64,000 bases of DNA, from NCBI RefSeq assembly GCF_900090195.1, contig NZ_LT607803.1:2976001-3040000 (forward strand), read 5' to 3'. The notes under the pieces were generated by a model that was not told where the DNA came from, did no database searches, and saw only the letters and a program-made list of their open reading frames with translations. The DNA is from Variovorax sp. HW608. GTDB taxonomy: Bacteria; Pseudomonadota; Gammaproteobacteria; Burkholderiales; Burkholderiaceae_C. Shown here in pieces: positions 9,255 through 18,788 of the stretch (its first letter is position 1; each line of letters starts with the position of its first letter). Position numbers and translations under genes: made by a program.

Positions 9255-10195
9255 TCACGGTAGTGCTCGGTGCCGTTGTGAGGAAATCTGACAGCGCGCC
9301 CTCGTCAGGGCTCGGTCTTCTTGTCCGCGAGACGCACGACGTCTTGCAAAGACTGCAGACGGTCGTGCTGCAGGAGCAGGTGGACGCCTTCCTCAAGGCG
9401 GCTGTCTGCTGCAAGGGTTGCGGCCGAAGCCATGCCGCGAAGAGCATGAGAGCGCTGGTCTACCGCACGGCCCTTCGGGAAGGTCGAGCCGGACAGCCCG
9501 CAGCTGTATTCCCGATGTGCTCGCTGCGGTTTCACGGCTTGTGATCGCGCCACATTCGACCCCTTGGCCCTTGCGTTGCCGGAACGCACTCACCTGCAGT
9601 GGGCCTGGCTCCAATGTCGGTACGCCAGCGTGCTGTCCTATCGTCTCGCCCAGATCTTCCTGCGCGATGCATTTCCAGGCGGCGCTGCACTTGCCGCGTC
9701 GAGTCTGAAGACCGTTGTGCGAACCGTCAGCGAACGGCTTGAGCAGGAAGTGCAAGACAACGTCAAGAGCACCGCCATTGCTTGCCGAGGTGCGCCAACG
9801 CCGCCAACGCCCTGCGCACGAAGCGAGGTTGCCATTCAGATTGACACCGGTTACATCAGGTCGACATCCAAGGTCGAGGGACGCCGTTGGTTATCTGTCA
9901 TCGCCTCGAAGATCTACATGCGCAGACTGGCCGCAACCTCGCGCATGCCTACTCCACTGGCTACGACCCATGGGCAGGGCTGCGGCAGCAGGCCTTTCTC
10001 GGCTCTGCCGACATTCACCCAACCAACCCCTTGTTGTCTTGTCCGACGGCGGGGAGGATATCGCCTGGGCTTGCAAGTTGCCGGCAGCCAAGGAACGCAT
10101 TTCTGACTGGTTTCAAATCGGCATGCGCTTTCAGCACCTGCACATCGCTGTTCAGGGCCTGCGCAACCTGAGCGTGCAGATGAGACGGTCGATCA
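9255..10195 (+). pseudogene. Degenerate ISKra4-like transposase
   Basis: Pieces of one transposase are spread over three plus-strand frames: a zinc-ribbon half CCKGCGRSHAAK near 9410; FGKVEPDSPQLYSRCARCGF around 9480, giving the second C-x-x-C pair; then IQIDTGYIRS near 9840; then LSDGGEDI and ISDWFQIGMRFQHLHIAV around 10045-10150. The order (zinc ribbon, D-G-Y-x-R-S, D-G-x-x-D, D-W-F-x-I-x-M-R) matches ISKra4/ISAzba1-type transposases. At least three frame changes make it non-functional. Its right edge abuts the truncated hydrolase gene at about 10200, so the insertion probably destroyed that gene. Confidence 0.7.
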
Positions 10196-10202
10196 AGCGC
10201 CG

Positions 10203-10778
10203 TATTGCCTCACATCGCTGTCGGACGACGTCGCGGCAACGCGCCGCACGCTGGACGCACAGACCGGCCCCGTCGTTCTGGTGGGCCATTCGTGGGGCGG
10301 CGTCGTGATCTCGGAGGCGGGCGCCGATGAGCGGGTGAAGTCGCTCGTCTACGTGGCTGCATTCGCGCCGTCGGAAGGTCGGTCCGCCGCCGAGCTGGGC
10401 AAGGACTATCCGAAGCCGCCCGGCTCGGACTTCATCGTGCAGGACAAGGAGGGCTTTCTGAGCCTGAGTGCAGAGGGCATGGCGAAGCACTTCGCCCAGG
10501 ACCTGCCGCTGGCGACAACCCGGGTGATGGCCGCGACTCAAGGCCCAATCAGCGCCAGGAGCTTCGAGGAGAAGGTGAGCACCGCGGCCTGGAAGACGAA
10601 GCCCTCGTGGTTCGTCCTCACACAGCGGGACCACATGATCGACCCGGCGCTGCAGAAGGCGATGGCGGAGAAGATCTCCGCGCACGTCGTCAGCGTGCCG
10701 ACGTCGCACGTTCCGCAGGTGTCCAGGCCGGCCCAGGTCGCCGACGCCATCGCCGCCGCGGCGAGCAACGCGAAGTGA
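10203..10778 (+). pseudogene. Alpha/beta hydrolase, N-terminally truncated by the ISKra4 remnant
   Basis: The frame reads SLSDDVAATRRTLDAQTGPV and then VLVGHSWGGVVISEAG with the nucleophile elbow serine, the conserved AAFAP block, and a C-terminal TSHVPQVSRPAQVADAI that carries the catalytic histidine. The whole first half (the oxyanion loop HGAFADG and early strands) is missing; the sequence changes to transposon at about 10203. A GTG at 10281 could start a 165-residue fragment, but a functional hydrolase is unlikely. Its intact relative in this window is at 23617-24423. Confidence 0.75.
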
Positions 10779-10790
10779 GTTGCGGCGGCC

Positions 10791-11408
10791 TCAGGCCGTC
10801 GCAAAGACCCCCTCGAGGTAGGGCGCGATGTTCCGCAAGGCGCGAGAAACGTACTCGTCCTTCTCTCCCACAGGAGCGACGTAGTGCATCGCGCTTTTCG
10901 CCGCCTCGATGCCCTCCAGCCGAGCAATCATCCACGCGGCCAGATACTGAGACGCCAGGCAGCCGCCCGCCGTGGCGACGTTGCCTTTGGCGACGAAGGG
11001 CTGGTTCAGCACACAGACGCCGGCCTCCTCGACCCAAGGCTTCGTGATCAGATCCGTGCAGGCGGGCACGCCGTCGAGCAGCCCGAGCTTGGCAAGAACG
11101 AGCGTGCCGGAGCATTGCGCACCGAGCAGCTGCCGGGACGGGTCGAGCCGCAGTCGGGCCATCAGCGCCGGGTCGGCGAACACCTCGCGCGTTTGCCTGC
11201 CGCTGCCGACGATGACGGCATCGGCGGCGCTGGCTTCTTCCAGGCTGGCCTGGGCTTCGAGCACCACCCCGTTCATCGACCGCACGCGCGCCGTCGGGCT
11301 GGCGATCGACACCCGCCAATCCGCCTTCTTGATGCGATGGAGGATGCCGAGCGCAATGAGCGAGTCGAGCTCGTTGAAGCCTTCGAAGGTGAGGATGGCG
11401 ATGTGCAT
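10791..11408 (-). CDS. DJ-1/PfpI family protein
   Basis: Single-domain class I glutamine amidotransferase-like protein, 205 residues. Starts MHIAILTFEGFNELDS; the nucleophile-elbow cysteine is in LGAQCSGTLVLAKLGLL near residue 107; AGGCLASQYLAAW lies in the C-terminal part. Related proteins act as isonitrile hydratases, glyoxalase III/deglycases or chaperones, and the sequence alone does not choose between them. It is divergent from the MocR regulator at 11495, which probably controls it. Confidence 0.85.
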   Translation of the reverse strand: MHIAILTFEGFNELDSLIALGILHRIKKADWRVSIASPTARVRSMNGVVLEAQASLEEASAADAVIVGSGRQTREVFADPALMARLRLDPSRQLLGAQCSGTLVLAKLGLLDGVPACTDLITKPWVEEAGVCVLNQPFVAKGNVATAGGCLASQYLAAWMIARLEGIEAAKSAMHYVAPVGEKDEYVSRALRNIAPYLEGVFATA

Positions 11409-11494
11409 GGTGGGTCTCTTGCAATGCGTCGTGGCGACAAGTCATCGTAGGCAAGCGACTCCATACAATCAAATAATTGTCATGGATACATTGC

Positions 11495-12826
11495 ATGGCC
11501 CACGCCCGCTACAAGCAACTGGTCGACCGGCTCGCGGATGACATCCGTTCGGGCCGGCTGCGTCCTGGGACGCTGCTTCCGACGCACCGCAAGCTCGCCG
11601 CACGGGAAGGCATCGCACTGGTCACGGCCACGCGCGTCTATGCGGAGTTGCAAGCGATGGGCCTGGTCAGCGGCGAGACCGGCCGCGGCACATTCGTCAA
11701 GGAGCCTCTCCCGCGCGGGCAAGGGACCGACATGCATGCCATGAGCGCGGACATGGTGGATCTGAGCTTCAACTATCCGTCTTTGCCGGGCCAGGCCGAC
11801 CTGCTCAGGGCGGCCCTGCGCCAGCTTGCCGCAACCGGGGATCTTGAGGCCTTGCTGCGATACCAGCCTCACGGCGGTCGCGCGCATGAGCGGGCGATCG
11901 TCGCGCGTCACTTGGCCCGCCAGGGTCTCCCGGCCTCTGCCGAAACGGTGCTGCTGGTGAGCGGGGCGCTGCACGGGCTGGCAACGACTGCGATGGGCCT
12001 GCTCGAGCCTGGTGATGTGGTCGCTGCAGATGCACTGACCTATCCGGGGTTCAAGCTGGTTGCCGAAACCCAGCGCCTGGAGCTCGTGCCGATTCCGTCC
12101 GCGGGCCAGGGCCCCGATCTGGACGCATTGGCGGCCTTGTGCAGGCGGCGGCGGGTGCGCGCCGTCTACACCATGCCGACGCTGCACAACCCGCTCGGCT
12201 GGGTCATAAGCGCGACGAGGCGCCGGGACCTCGTCGCCATCGCCAGGCGGCATGGACTGATCCTGATCGAGGATGCGGCCTATGCCTTCCTGGCCGAGCG
12301 CGCGCCGCCGCCGTTGGCGGCACTCGCGCCAGAGACGACGGTCCATGTATCCGGCTTGTCGAAGAGCGTCGCGACCGGTCTGCGCGTGGGCTTCGTCTGC
12401 GCGCCGGACCCATGGATCGCCAAGCTCGAACGGGTCATCCGCGCGACCACCTGGAACACCCCGGCGACCATGACGGCGATCGCCTGCGGATGGCTGGAGG
12501 ATGGAACGGCGGCCCGCCTCGAAAAGGAGAAGCGACGCGATGCCGCACGACGCCAGCGCCTCGCTGCGGACGTCCTCGGCGGCCTGAAAACGATCGGCCA
12601 CCCCAATTCGTACTTCCTCTGGCTCCCGCTGGCGCCCGAGGTCCGCGCAGATGCCATTGCGATGGCATTGAGCCGCGAAAGGATTTCCGTATCGACTGCC
12701 GAGCCTTTCTCGACCTCGGCCCAGGTGCCCCACGCCCTTCGATTGGCGCTCGGCTCGGTCGACTTGACGCGGCTCGAGCGGTCCCTGGAGACGGTCGCCC
12801 GCGTCGTCGCGGACCAGACCTGCTGA
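11495..12826 (+). CDS. MocR-family PLP-dependent transcriptional regulator (GntR-aminotransferase fusion)
   Basis: Regulator of 443 residues. The N-terminal GntR winged helix includes DDIRSGRLRPGTLLPTHRKL and TATRVYAELQAMGLV. From about residue 80 there is an aminotransferase class-I fold with ALTYPGFKLVAE, TLHNPLGWVIS, LIEDAAYAF (cofactor aspartate) and the PLP lysine in VSGLSKSVATGLRVGFV. The ATG at 11495 was preferred to a TTG at 11477 because it opens directly on the HTH; no clear ribosome site precedes either. The MocR/DJ-1 intergenic space is AT-rich with TAATTGTCATGG, a likely operator zone. Confidence 0.88.
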   Translation: MAHARYKQLVDRLADDIRSGRLRPGTLLPTHRKLAAREGIALVTATRVYAELQAMGLVSGETGRGTFVKEPLPRGQGTDMHAMSADMVDLSFNYPSLPGQADLLRAALRQLAATGDLEALLRYQPHGGRAHERAIVARHLARQGLPASAETVLLVSGALHGLATTAMGLLEPGDVVAADALTYPGFKLVAETQRLELVPIPSAGQGPDLDALAALCRRRRVRAVYTMPTLHNPLGWVISATRRRDLVAIARRHGLILIEDAAYAFLAERAPPPLAALAPETTVHVSGLSKSVATGLRVGFVCAPDPWIAKLERVIRATTWNTPATMTAIACGWLEDGTAARLEKEKRRDAARRQRLAADVLGGLKTIGHPNSYFLWLPLAPEVRADAIAMALSRERISVSTAEPFSTSAQVPHALRLALGSVDLTRLERSLETVARVVADQTC

Positions 12827-12982
12827 GCGCCGCGACAGCGCTGCAAAAAATAGCTTTCCCCTGCCCATTCGGTGAGCATCGCAAGGAAAGCCAATCAGGA
12901 AGCGGCTCCGGCGAGATGCTCATCGGGTTATCCACAGAGTCATGCACCGGCGAAGGGGAAAAAGGGGGCTTGACTGATCAAA

Positions 12983-14825
12983 ATCGGGATAGGGGCCGGT
13001 CACGAAGACCGGACCCCTCCCACACCACCCGGCATGCGGGTCCGCACCGGGCGGTTCGAGAAGTTGAGGTCAGCATAGCCGGGGAATGCCGAAGTTGTCG
13101 AAGTACGCGTTGGTCAGCACCCGATTGACGAGGTTGGCGCTGCAATACCACCAGCGACGGGCGTGGGCAGCCACTTGCGCGGCCAGATCGACAGAAGCGC
13201 CCAAGGCGCGAAGTTCCCGGAATACGGTCGTTCCACGGCACCAGAACTTCAACTGGATCGCTCTGAGCCGATGGCGCAGCCAACTGTCCAGTTCGCGGAA
13301 CGTGCTGGGCGTCTGCGTCAACCGGAAGTAGGCCTTCCAGCCGGGCATGAATGCCTGCAAGTCCTTGGCGATCTGATCAAAGCTGCGGCCGGTCTGCCGC
13401 CGGGTGAGGCAACTCACCCGCTGACGGTAGCGCTGTAGCGCTGCCGCCGCCACATCCCTATGGACTTTGCCTGTGGTCTTCGAGAGCCAGAAGCAGTAGC
13501 CCAGAAACTTGCGTTTCCAAACCAGCGCCACTGCCGTCTTGGCCTCGTTGACCGACAGGCGCAGTTTCGCGTAGCAGCGCCGCAGTCCTGCCAGCACCCG
13601 CTTACCCGCCGCGATGCTCTTGACGTAGACATTGCAGTCGTCGGCATAGCGCACGAAGTTGTGCCCCCTGCGTTCGAGTTCGCGGTCCACTTCGTCGAGC
13701 ATCACGTTGGCCAGCAGAGGCGACAGAGGCCCGCCTTGCGGCGTGCCCTCGTGGCGCTCCAGTTGAAGCCCGCCGTCCATGATCCCGGCCTGAAGATATT
13801 TGCGGATCAGCCACAGCACCGCCTTGTCGGCGATGCGTCGGGCCAGTCGCTCCATCAGGATGTCGTGGTTCACGCGGTCGAAGAATTTCTCTAGGTCCAC
13901 GTCCACCACTACCGTGCATCCCTGCTGGACATAGCTGTGCGCCAGCAATACGGCCCCGTGCGCGCTGCGCCCGGGCCGGAACCCGAAGCTGTGCTCGCTG
14001 AATGTAGGGTCGATCACCGGTTGCAACACTTGCAGCAGGGCCTGCTGGATCAGTCGATCAACAACCGTAGGGATACCCAACTCCCTGTACTCACCGCCCA
14101 GTTTCGGAATCTGCACGCGGCGCACCGGACTGGGCCGGTACGTTCCAAGCAGAAGACTTTGCCGGATGTCAGGCCAGTGGCGCTTGAGGTACCCCTCGGT
14201 CTGCTCTACCGTGCGCCCATCGACGCCGGCGCTTCCCTTGTTGGCTTTGACGCGTTTCCACGCCGCCGCCATGTTGCGCTTCGCCAGCGCCTGCCCAAGC
14301 AGGTCCTCTGGCCCCCAGTGCGTTTGTTCATCCCGCGCCGGTCGCGATTCATCACGTGCGGGCTCACACCGGGCTTCACCCTGTGCGCGGCCTACGCGCC
14401 CCGCTGAACCAGCGGGCTTCTGATGCGATTCACTTCCGAGCGACATGTCTCGTCACTGTCCTTCTCGTTTGGCCCTTCGTCAGGTCGCCCCGACTACTAC
14501 GACCGCTGCTGACTTCTCGCTCCGGACAAGCCCGTCGCCCTTTCAGGCATAAGGCGAGATCTCCCCAGGTAAGAACGCGATCCTTCACCGCACAGTCGCC
14601 CCATTTACGCCACCTCGCCTTGACCACAAGAGCTTCGCAGCCTTTTGCCTGCTCGCCCTGCTCGGCAGCGCCTCAGATGAGGTTCGTGTACCTCGACTCA
14701 CGGTTTACGCTCCACGCTTCCTTTCCACGCTCGGTCGCCCTCACGCAGTTGCGCTTCGCTTGCCTCACTGTGGTCAGCTCGGCCGGGGACTTCCACCCCG
14801 AAGATCGCGCCCATGCTGGGCGCAC
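12983..14825 (-). mobile_element. Group II intron inserted in a terminator
   Basis: Minus-strand intron of about 1843 nt. The 5' boundary reads GTGCGCCCAGC beginning at 14825 and the 3' end reads CTATCCCGAT ending at 12983. The stretch 13060-13010, downstream of the RT gene, holds the domain V-like helix (arms ACCGCCCGGTGCGGAC and GCCGGGTGGTG), followed by a domain VI-like hairpin (13010-12990). The 5' exon is the T-tract of a Rho-independent hairpin (14826-14850) that ends the small secreted-protein gene at 14875. Insertion behind terminator hairpins and an endonuclease-less RT are typical of class C introns. The class is inferred. Confidence 0.82.
13070..14446 (-). CDS. ltrA: Group II intron reverse transcriptase/maturase
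   Basis: Intron-encoded RT of 458 residues. RT blocks are clear: the fingers motif GTYRPSPVRRVQIPK, RPLAxRP-equivalent LGIPTVVDRLIQQAL, the EHSFGFRPGRSAH block, GTPQGGPLSPLLANVMLDE, and the catalytic FVRYADDCNVYV with YADD near residue 267. A maturase (domain X) region follows, and the protein ends NAYFDNFGIPRLC without an H-N-H endonuclease. It would act with the intron RNA in splicing and retrohoming. It appears intact, with no frameshift. It lies within domain IV of the intron at 12983-14825. Confidence 0.93.
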   Translation of the reverse strand: MSLGSESHQKPAGSAGRVGRAQGEARCEPARDESRPARDEQTHWGPEDLLGQALAKRNMAAAWKRVKANKGSAGVDGRTVEQTEGYLKRHWPDIRQSLLLGTYRPSPVRRVQIPKLGGEYRELGIPTVVDRLIQQALLQVLQPVIDPTFSEHSFGFRPGRSAHGAVLLAHSYVQQGCTVVVDVDLEKFFDRVNHDILMERLARRIADKAVLWLIRKYLQAGIMDGGLQLERHEGTPQGGPLSPLLANVMLDEVDRELERRGHNFVRYADDCNVYVKSIAAGKRVLAGLRRCYAKLRLSVNEAKTAVALVWKRKFLGYCFWLSKTTGKVHRDVAAAALQRYRQRVSCLTRRQTGRSFDQIAKDLQAFMPGWKAYFRLTQTPSTFRELDSWLRHRLRAIQLKFWCRGTTVFRELRALGASVDLAAQVAAHARRWWYCSANLVNRVLTNAYFDNFGIPRLC

Positions 14826-14850
14826 AAAAGAAGCCGGGACATGCCCGGCT
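14826..14850 (-). terminator. Rho-independent terminator of the small secreted-protein gene, split by the intron
   Basis: Minus strand: perfect 7-bp stem AGCCGGG/CCCGGCT with a 5-nt loop, then TTCTTTT. The T-tract touches the intron's first base at 14825; after the intron the sequence resumes with TTTGATCAG. It lies 25 nt past the stop of the 14875-15270 gene. Confidence 0.75.
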
Positions 14851-14874
14851 CCCTGTATCGAAACGACGCACTGC

Positions 14875-15270
<396 letters not shown>

Positions 15271-15456
15271 TTCAGTTCCTTCAGGGGTTGAGTGTTTTGA
15301 ACCGGTCTCGCTTTGAAGTCGTCGTCCCGATGGACTGCCGCTCTTTCGATGCCTGTTCACGCAGATCAGTCGATGGCTGTTCTGTGAAGCGAAGTTTGCT
15401 CCAAAACGCTAGGTAGAAACCCTATGCAAACTGAACTAACGTGTTGGCAGGAACGA

Positions 15457-15491
15457 AACAATCGCCGCGCATGCGCGCGCATTCGATTGTT
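15457..15491. promoter_or_regulatory. Inverted repeat in the divergent 15271-15583 region
   Basis: Perfect 8-bp arms AACAATCG (15457-15464) and CGATTGTT (15484-15491) separated by 19 bp of GCGC-rich sequence. The 313-bp gap between the two divergently transcribed small genes holds no other open frame that I can support. The repeat is a plausible operator or an RNA hairpin; neither is demonstrated. Confidence 0.4.
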
Positions 15492-15583
15492 GTCATCCGA
15501 CCAAAAGCGCTTTGGCATTCGCGCCCTTTTTCTGACGCGCTCCGACGCCTAGAGTGATTCACATGCAATGACGGAGGCCCGCG

Positions 15584-15874
15584 ATGAACACCCGGAACGA
15601 AAGCGCCAGTTCACAGACCGCGAAGCGCCATGCGACGCTTCGGGAATGGCTCATTGCCGTGGCAAACGCACTGGTGGTGGCCGCAGGTATCTGTAGCGCG
15701 TACTCCCTCGCGGTGAGCCGCTACGAGTCGATGGGCAGCGAGATGCCGACCCGCGTCGCGCTGTACAAGGCCGATGCAGCGGCCGGCGACGCCCGGGCCT
15801 GCCTGCAAAGCCTGGCGGGCACGCCGGCGCAGCCGGTCAACCGCGTCGCCCTGTCGCCGATCAGATCGGATTGA
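15584..15874 (+). CDS. Small single-pass membrane protein, unknown function
   Basis: Protein of 96 residues with one predicted membrane segment (WLIAVANALVVAAGICSAYS, about residues 22-41) and a short C-terminal tail. GGAGG precedes the ATG at good spacing. I do not recognise the family. It lies directly before the truncated efflux gene and could be a leftover of a different locus joined at the same breakpoint. Confidence 0.5.
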   Translation: MNTRNESASSQTAKRHATLREWLIAVANALVVAAGICSAYSLAVSRYESMGSEMPTRVALYKADAAAGDARACLQSLAGTPAQPVNRVALSPIRSD

Positions 15875-15914
15875 CCGGGAAAGGAGCCGCCAGCGCCGTA
15901 TCCGGATGGTCGGC

Positions 15915-16676
15915 GAGTGGGTGGTCGTGCTTCAGGCGGACCAGGTGCGCGCGACGATGCCGGTCCTCAACGCGCAGAAGCGAGTGGCGCTGTACCGGCT
16001 GGCGGTGCTGACCGGACGTGCGCCCGAAGATTTCCCGCGCGCCGTCCAGTCCTGCGAAGAGGAGCCGCACCTGACACGGCCCATCCCGATCGGCGATGGC
16101 GCCAGCCTTCTGCGTCGCCGGCCGGACATCCGGCGCAGCGAATTCGAACAGCATTCGGCCACCGCCCGCATCGGCGTCGCCACGGCCGACCTCTACCCGA
16201 AGATCACGCTGGGCGCATCGATTGGCTCGGTCGGGCTCAACAAGAATTTCCTCGATCCCGACACCTTGAAGTTCTCGCTCGGGCCGCTGATCAGCTTGCA
16301 GTTTCCCGACCGGTCCCGCATCCAGGCCCGCATTCGCGCAGCCGACGCCGAACAGCAGATCGCCTTCGCCCACTTCGACGGCACCGTGCTGAATGCGCTG
16401 AAGGAAACAGAGAGCGCATTGGAGACCTATGCCCGCGGTCTCGAGCGGCGCGCGCTGCTCGAAGCGGCCCGCGAGAAGGCAAGCCGTGCGGTGCAAGACA
16501 CGCAACAGCTCTTCGCGCTCGGCAGGCAAGGCTTTATGCCGGTGCTGGATGCGACACGCACGCTCACGGTCGTGGAGCAGTCCGTGGCCGCAGCCGACAG
16601 TAAGCTGGCGTCGGATCAGGTGAATGTGTTTCTTGCGCTCGGGGGTGGCTGGGAAGAAGACACGCGCCCTCGTTGA
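15915..16676 (+). pseudogene. RND-type outer-membrane efflux factor (NodT/OprM family), 5'-truncated
   Basis: The C-terminal half of an outer-membrane channel protein is readable: NAQKRVALYRLAVLTGRAPE, IGDGASLLRRRPDIRRSE, GVATADLYPKITLGASIG, then LKETESALETYARGLERR and QQLFALGRQGFMPVLDATR. These are the second-half motifs of the TolC/NodT family. The first half, including the lipoprotein signal, is absent; upstream sequence in this frame does not resemble the family. An open frame extends back to 15774, but that part overlaps the small membrane protein in another frame. No inner-membrane or adaptor partners are nearby. Confidence 0.78.
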
Positions 16677-16757
16677 CTGGAATGGCCAGTGATTGACTCG
16701 TAAAGGGCCGCGGCGTAGTCTTTCTTCAAGACACCATTTCCCTCCTTTCAAGTCATC

Positions 16758-17714
16758 ATGAAATCCGTCGCCATCCTCGTCTTTCCCGGCTTCCAGATCC
16801 TGGACCTGGCCGCCATCGCCGCCTTCGAACTCGCAAACGCAAGCCTGGAGCGGCCGTTCTACAAGGTCGAGTTGCTCTCGGTCGACGGAGGCATGGTCCC
16901 CAGTTCATCGGGCGTGTGCGTCGCGTCGAAGCGACTCAGCACAACGATGTTTGACACGCTCGTGATGACCGGGTCATTGACGATCGGGCCGACACCGGAA
17001 AGGCTGTGTCGCTACCTGCGCTCGCGCAAGCGCAGCGCGCGCCGCATCGCCAGCATCTGTACGGGCGCATTCGGCCTGGCCGACGCCGGCATCCTCGACG
17101 GCCGCATGGTCACCACCCACTGGGCGTTTGCCAACGAACTGCAGAAGCGTCATCCGCTGGTCAAGCTGATGCCTGACCGCATCTTCATTCACGACGGACA
17201 GGTATGGACTTCGGCGGGAATGACCGCGGGCATCGACCTGATGCTCGCGCTCGTGGAAGACGATCTTGGCGTCGACGTCGCGCGCTTGGTGGCAAAGAAG
17301 ATGGTGGTGTACCACCGGCGCGCAGGCGGACAGTCGCAGTTCTCCGCGCTGCTCGAACTGGAGCCGAAGTCCGATCGCATCCAGCAAACGCTGGCACATG
17401 CACGGGCGAATCTGCGCGACCCGCTGTCGGTCGAGGATCTGGCCGAAGTCGCCCATCTCAGCCCGCGCCAATTCAGCCGGGCCTTCAAGTCAGAGACCGG
17501 GCAATCGCCCGCACATGCCATCGAGAACCTGCGCGTGGAAGCAGCCCGCGAAATGATCGATGCCGGCAATCTGGCATTGAGTGTCATCGCAGAGGAATCG
17601 GGTTTCGGCGATCCCGAACGGATGCGCCGCGCCTTCCTTCGTTCGTTGGGCCATCCGCCGCAAAGCATGCGCAGGATGGCCAGGCAGAACGCTGCTGTGC
17701 AACCCGGAGCCTGA
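16758..17714 (+). CDS. GlxA-family transcriptional regulator (DJ-1/PfpI domain plus AraC HTH)
   Basis: Regulator of 318 residues. The N-terminal DJ-1/PfpI domain starts MKSVAILVFPGFQILDL and has the elbow cysteine in IASICTGAFGLADAGILDG near residue 100. The C-terminal AraC double HTH has LSVEDLAEVAHLSPRQFSRA and ALSVIAEESGFGDPERMRRA. Full length for the family. The SDR gene 117 bp downstream, same strand, is its most likely target. Confidence 0.9.
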   Translation: MKSVAILVFPGFQILDLAAIAAFELANASLERPFYKVELLSVDGGMVPSSSGVCVASKRLSTTMFDTLVMTGSLTIGPTPERLCRYLRSRKRSARRIASICTGAFGLADAGILDGRMVTTHWAFANELQKRHPLVKLMPDRIFIHDGQVWTSAGMTAGIDLMLALVEDDLGVDVARLVAKKMVVYHRRAGGQSQFSALLELEPKSDRIQQTLAHARANLRDPLSVEDLAEVAHLSPRQFSRAFKSETGQSPAHAIENLRVEAAREMIDAGNLALSVIAEESGFGDPERMRRAFLRSLGHPPQSMRRMARQNAAVQPGA

Positions 17715-17830
17715 ATGCCGCGCGTCCGTACCGTGGTGGCATAAAAGGTTGCTTATTCGACATTTACGCCATCGCGCGTTCGGCGGACACTTTCCTCTTC
17801 ATACACCGCCAGTAGCGAAAGGAAAATGTC

Positions 17831-18664
17831 ATGACTCACAAGCAGAACCCAGGCACCGCACTCATCACGGGCGCGTCCTCCGGCATCGGTGCCGTCTACG
17901 CCGACCGGTTGGCCCGACGCGGATTCAACCTGATCCTGGTGGCGCGCAGCGGCGATCGACTGCGTGCCCTGGCCGATCGTCTTGTCGAATCGACGGGACG
18001 CCGCGTCGACACGCTCGTGGCCGATCTCTCGGACTCGCAAGACCTTGCGCGCGTCGAGGCAACGCTCAGCAGCCGCGAGGACATCACCATGCTGGTGAAC
18101 AACGCTGGCTTCGGCGCGACCGCGCCGCTGCTGTCCTCAGACATCAAGAAGATGGAGGAAATGATCACCCTGAACGTCGTCGCACTCACCCGCCTCGCCT
18201 ATGCGGCAGCGCCTGCCTTTGTCAGTCGCGGCGCAGGCACGATCATCAACATTGCATCCGTCGTCGCGATCTCTCCTGAGACGCTCAATGGCGTCTACGG
18301 CGGCTCCAAGGCCTATGTCCTCGCCTTCAGCCAGTCGCTGCAACACGAGCTGTCCGACAAGGGCGTGCGCGTGCAGGCGGTCCTTCCAGGAGCCACTGCG
18401 ACAGAGTTCTGGACCGTCGCCGGCCTGCCGGTCGAGCATTTGCCGAAAGAGATCGGCGTCATGAGCGCCGACGACATGGTCGATGCGGCACTGGCTGGCC
18501 TGGACCAGGGCGAAGAGGTCACCATTCCTGCCCTTCCCGACCGGGCGGAATGGGATGCGTACGACGGCGCGCGCCGCGCGATGTCGGGCAGGCTTTCGAA
18601 CGTCGTCGCAGCGCCGCGCTACGGCATCAGTCGCCTGCGCGCCGCGGCAGTCGAGCCTCTCTGA
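17831..18664 (+). CDS. Short-chain dehydrogenase/reductase
   Basis: SDR of 277 residues with AAAGGAAAATGTC before the ATG. Cofactor motif TGASSGIGAVYADRLARRG near residue 13 (TGxxxGIG), NNAGFG near 90, and the active-site pair Y-x-x-x-K in VYGGSKAYV near 157, preceded by the serine of NIASVV. An arginine shortly after the glycine motif (LVARS) suggests NADPH preference. It sits between the GlxA regulator and a run of hydrolase genes. Substrate unknown. Confidence 0.88.
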   Translation: MTHKQNPGTALITGASSGIGAVYADRLARRGFNLILVARSGDRLRALADRLVESTGRRVDTLVADLSDSQDLARVEATLSSREDITMLVNNAGFGATAPLLSSDIKKMEEMITLNVVALTRLAYAAAPAFVSRGAGTIINIASVVAISPETLNGVYGGSKAYVLAFSQSLQHELSDKGVRVQAVLPGATATEFWTVAGLPVEHLPKEIGVMSADDMVDAALAGLDQGEEVTIPALPDRAEWDAYDGARRAMSGRLSNVVAAPRYGISRLRAAAVEPL

Positions 18665-18765
18665 ATTTCCACTTCGACGAGATCAGCAAGCGTGGCCACT
18701 TCGTGGCCCGGGAAGAGCCGGAGCTCTTTGCCGCGATGCGGGCTACGTTCAGGCCGCTGCGCTGA
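18663..18765 (+). pseudogene. C-terminal scrap of an epoxide-hydrolase gene
   Basis: Immediately after the SDR stop the frame reads ISKRGHFVAREEPELFAAMR and ends shortly after in FRPLR and a stop. This matches the C terminus of the epoxide hydrolase in this window (RDKGGHFAAWEQPEVFATEL near 22300), including the catalytic histidine of GHF. The rest of the gene is missing, so a deletion fused the SDR gene to this tail. Confidence 0.6.
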
Positions 18766-18788
18766 TCCCGAGATCCGAGGACTTTTCC

